This document shows positions 5,171 to 7,599 of a stretch of DNA of 7,599 nt, one piece after another. Source of the stretch: Clostridiales bacterium. Lineage in GTDB: Bacteria; Bacillota; Clostridia; Christensenellales; DUVY01. A program made the translations under genes and the position numbers. The number at the start of each line of letters is the position of its first letter. Positions within the stretch are counted from its first letter, which is position 1. The stretch is taken from contig JAITNT010000255.1 of assembly GCA_031290295.1 (NCBI GenBank), positions 1-7,599 on the forward strand. Reading direction: 5' to 3'. Under the pieces are notes generated by a model. It had not been told where the DNA came from. It worked only from the letters and a program-made list of their open reading frames with translations, and did not search any database.

Positions 5171-7599
5171 ATGAAAAAACTACTTTTGCAAAGACTGCAA
5201 AAAACGGCTGCGGTGCTGCTGTGCGCCTTGCTCGCGACGGGGATGTTCGCGTGCGGCAACAACAAGACCGCCGCCCTCTTTATCAACGTGCCGACGGAGG
5301 TACAACAAGCGGAATGCGGACCGTATACCGTACCCGATTTCGAGGTGGTGGACGCTAACGGCGAAATTTACGCGGAATACCGCGTCACGCTGAAGGGCGC
5401 GAAGGCTCCCGACGGCGCGGACGTTACGCTGCTGCAGGACGGCAAGGCGATTAACGCCGACAAAATCGGCACATATGAGCTTACCTTTACCGCGGGCGAC
5501 GCAAAAATAGCGGACGCCGTGTTAAAGGTGGCGTTTGCAAAGGCGCCGCCCACCGTCACTATCGACGAGGATGCGGAAATTCCGGCATACTTCTTTAAGG
5601 GTGTTCGCTACAGCCTGCCGCATTTTACATACGGCGGAGGCGCGGATTTGACGAAGAGCCATTTGAAAATTTACTATCCCGCGCCGGATTCTTCTAACAA
5701 ACAGGAAATCGACCTCTCGGCGGGCGGCTTTACCGCGCAGCACGCGACGGGCGGATATCGTATCGTCATTCATGCGGAGGGCTCGTTCGGCAACGCCAAG
5801 GACTATGAATATACCGTTTTGGCGGCGGACGGTCCGTCCGAGGTCGTGACGGGAAAGATTGGATATTTCGATCAGGAGTTCGGCCTGTATCAAGTCGCCG
5901 CCCCGGCGGGATACGGGGATAATATAACGACGGCGTACGACACCGCGCGCAAGTACGGAATCGAGGAAGGCTCGATGAAGGTCACTTTCAACGCATGGGA
6001 CGCAGACTTTAATTTATTGCGTTTGCAGAACCTGCTCGAAAGCGACGTGTCTGACTACGGATATTTGGTCTACCGCGTATACAATCCCAACGCTTTCGCT
6101 TTGCGCGCAGGGTACGCATGGTTCGGCAATACGCTTTGCCCCGGCGGCGTATGGACCGAGGTCGTGTACGACCTTTCGGAGCCGCTGTATGCCTCCGGCA
6201 AAACTACGACGGACATCACGGGCTTGGGCGTTCGGGTGCTTGCCCGCGATTACGGGGAGTTGCCCGCCGGCGTCGAGTTCTATCTCTCCGCGCTGTATGC
6301 GATGGACGTACCGCCGTCAGTCGTCCCCGAGGACGAAATCGTACAGGGCAAGATCGCATATTTTGACAAGGCCTACGGTGTGCAGCAGGTCGGCATCTCG
6401 ACGATGAACGGCGGCGAAATGGAAATAGATTACACCGTAGACAGGTATTACGGGGACGAGGCCGGCTCGCTTAAGGTTACTCACAAGGTCTTTGACGAGA
6501 ACAACCTGCTGCCCCTGCAGAACCTGATCGAGAAAGACGTTTCGGGATACGATACTTTGGTCTATCGGGTATACAATCCCAACGCTTTCGCTTTGCGCGC
6601 AGGGTACGCATGGTTCGGCAATACGCTTTGCCCGGCGGGCGTATGGACGGAGGTCGTTGCAGACCTTTCACAGCCCCTGTCGAATTCCGGCAAAGAGCCG
6701 ACGAACATTACGGGCTTGGCGATTCGGATTCTTGCCGAGGATTACCAGAATTATTTGCCTCCCGATACCGTGTTCTATCTTTCCGCGCTGTATGCGGAGA
6801 AGCTCGTCCCGCAGGAGGACGTCGTGCCGGGCAAGATCGGGTATTTCGATAAAGCCTACGGTCTTAAACAGGTCGCTCTGCAAACGATGAACGGCGGCGC
6901 GATGACGGTCGAGTACGACACCGCGCACAAGTACGAAACCGAGGCGGGTTCGATGAAGGTTACGCACACTGTAGGGGAAGCCAACAACCTAATGCCCCTG
7001 CAGAATTTGGTAGAGAAGGACGTTTCGGACTACGGGTATCTGGTCTATCGGGTTTACAACCCAAATTCGTTCTTCTTAAGAGCCGGGTACGCGTGGTTCG
7101 GCGGAACGCTTTGCGCGCCGGGCGAATGGACGGAGTTTAGGCATGACCTTTCGCAGCCCCTGTCGAACTCCGAAAAAACGGCGGCGGACATCACGGGCTT
7201 GGCGATTTGGATTTTCAGCGCGGATTGGAATAAGCTGCCCGACGGCACCGTGTTCTATATCTCTGCCTTGTACGCGACGGATACCCAGGCGGAGCTTCCC
7301 GCCGAGAAAAAGGTCGGGTATTTCGACCAAGCGGTCGGAACGACGCAGCTTACGCTCAAAAACGTCGACAGTCCGTTTGAATACAGTACCGATCACGCGT
7401 ACGGAACCGAGGCCGGCTCGTTAAAGATTACGGACTGGGCCGTCGGAGGCTACAGTGAAATTACCCTGACGCTCCCGGCTGTGCAGGACATTACCGATTA
7501 TCAATGGTTGGTCTTCAGGGTTTACAACGACACCGCGCCAAGTACGCTCGGCGGCGTTTGGGCATGGGAGTGGAATACCACGGCTCACATACCGAACAT
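5171..7599 (+). CDS. Large modular surface lipoprotein: two Ig-like domains and tandem CBM-like modules (3' end outside window)
   Basis: The frame is open from ATG 5171 to the right edge, 809 full codons, with no stop. The N-terminus has several basic residues, a hydrophobic core at about 12-26 and Cys28 in MFAC, giving a probable lipoprotein signal. Residues about 33-122 look like a bacterial Ig-like domain (VPTEVQQAECGPYTVPDF near the start, IGTYELTFTAG near the end), and 127-218 like a second one (GGYRIVIHAEG). From residue 228 come tandem modules of about 160 residues: 228-392, 393-553, 554-712 and 713 onward. Each has a GKIGYFD-type opening, a GSLKV-type strand, LVYRVYN, a WTEV..DLS segment, DITGLAIRI and FYLSALYA. 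This pattern fits galactose-binding-like jelly rolls as found in carbohydrate-binding modules, though I cannot assign a CBM family. No catalytic domain is visible, but one could follow beyond the edge. It lies 92 bp after the sugar-binding protein gene, so a role in holding a glycan at the cell surface is likely. Adhesin is the main alternative. Confidence 0.85.
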   Translation, partial: MKKLLLQRLQKTAAVLLCALLATGMFACGNNKTAALFINVPTEVQQAECGPYTVPDFEVVDANGEIYAEYRVTLKGAKAPDGADVTLLQDGKAINADKIGTYELTFTAGDAKIADAVLKVAFAKAPPTVTIDEDAEIPAYFFKGVRYSLPHFTYGGGADLTKSHLKIYYPAPDSSNKQEIDLSAGGFTAQHATGGYRIVIHAEGSFGNAKDYEYTVLAADGPSEVVTGKIGYFDQEFGLYQVAAPAGYGDNITTAYDTARKYGIEEGSMKVTFNAWDADFNLLRLQNLLESDVSDYGYLVYRVYNPNAFALRAGYAWFGNTLCPGGVWTEVVYDLSEPLYASGKTTTDITGLGVRVLARDYGELPAGVEFYLSALYAMDVPPSVVPEDEIVQGKIAYFDKAYGVQQVGISTMNGGEMEIDYTVDRYYGDEAGSLKVTHKVFDENNLLPLQNLIEKDVSGYDTLVYRVYNPNAFALRAGYAWFGNTLCPAGVWTEVVADLSQPLSNSGKEPTNITGLAIRILAEDYQNYLPPDTVFYLSALYAEKLVPQEDVVPGKIGYFDKAYGLKQVALQTMNGGAMTVEYDTAHKYETEAGSMKVTHTVGEANNLMPLQNLVEKDVSDYGYLVYRVYNPNSFFLRAGYAWFGGTLCAPGEWTEFRHDLSQPLSNSEKTAADITGLAIWIFSADWNKLPDGTVFYISALYATDTQAELPAEKKVGYFDQAVGTTQLTLKNVDSPFEYSTDHAYGTEAGSLKITDWAVGGYSEITLTLPAVQDITDYQWLVFRVYNDTAPSTLGGVWAWEWNTTAHIPN
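6077..6141 (+). repeat. 65-bp block in module 1, identical to 6569-6633
   Basis: These 65 bases are identical to 6569-6633, including every silent position. A wider stretch, 6065-6165, matches 6557-6657 with six mismatches in 101. It encodes the VYNPNAFALRAGYAWFGNTL part of the module. Confidence 0.92.
6569..6633 (+). repeat. 65-bp block in module 2, identical to 6077-6141
   Basis: This is the second copy, 492 bp (164 codons) downstream of the first. The equivalent part of module 3 (from about 7051) keeps most of the protein sequence but has many base changes, so the perfect match is specific to modules 1 and 2. Confidence 0.92.

Larger units (their letters stand above)
5852..7599 (+). repeat. 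Array of four tandem protein modules (fourth cut by window edge)
   Basis: Module starts are 5852, 6347, 6830 and 7307, all in frame. The distance between equivalent LVYRVYN sites is 492, 483 and 468 bp (164, 161 and 156 codons). Modules 1-3 are clearly homologous, each containing AGYAWFG and a Cys in LC followed by a WTE segment. Module 4 is more divergent and lacks that block, having GGVWAWEWN at about the same place. Confidence 0.88.

Noticed and set aside
6118..6852. Two short + strand frames at 6118-6366 and 6610-6852 with nearly the same N-terminus
   Set aside because: They are out-of-frame readings of modules 1 and 2. Their likeness comes from the 65-bp identical block, not from a real duplicated gene.
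5852..7599. CRISPR or mobile-element explanation for the repeats
   Set aside because: The repeats are about 480 bp apart, in frame and protein-conserved, which fits domain duplication. There are no short regular repeats with spacers, no transposase and no terminal inverted repeats.

Overview
The window looks like part of a carbohydrate-uptake locus from a monoderm Firmicute, most likely a clostridial, gut-type lineage. The signs are strong AGGAG-type ribosome binding sites in A-rich leaders, three consecutive lipoprotein genes, a CUT1-type sugar ABC transporter with no ATPase beside it, and mixed codon use of moderately high GC. The lineage is inference; no marker gene is present. Every convincing gene is on the + strand and the gaps are short, so most or all of it may be one transcript. 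I found no convincing promoter or intrinsic terminator, and no tRNA, rRNA, CRISPR array or insertion sequence.

Layout. Positions 3-263 hold the C-terminus of an unrecognised protein built from about 47-residue repeats. Positions 300-1241 and 1238-2104 encode the two CUT1 permeases (MalF-like and MalG-like), translationally coupled by a TTG/TGA overlap. Positions 2210-3514 encode a lipoprotein that looks like a TIM-barrel glycosidase. Positions 3540-5078 encode the family 1 solute-binding lipoprotein. From 5171 to beyond the right edge runs a large lipoprotein with two Ig-like domains followed by at least four tandem beta-sandwich modules of about 160 residues that resemble carbohydrate-binding modules. 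All 809 visible codons of this last gene are open.

How the parts may work together (inference). The modular lipoprotein would hold a glycan at the cell surface. The glycosidase-like lipoprotein would trim it or bind it. The solute-binding lipoprotein would pass the resulting oligosaccharide to the two permeases, powered by a shared MsmX-type ATPase encoded elsewhere. The individual transporter parts are ordinary. The parts most worth attention are the glycosidase-like lipoprotein set between permeases and binding protein, the multi-module surface protein with its 65-bp perfectly conserved block, and the repeat protein at the left edge.
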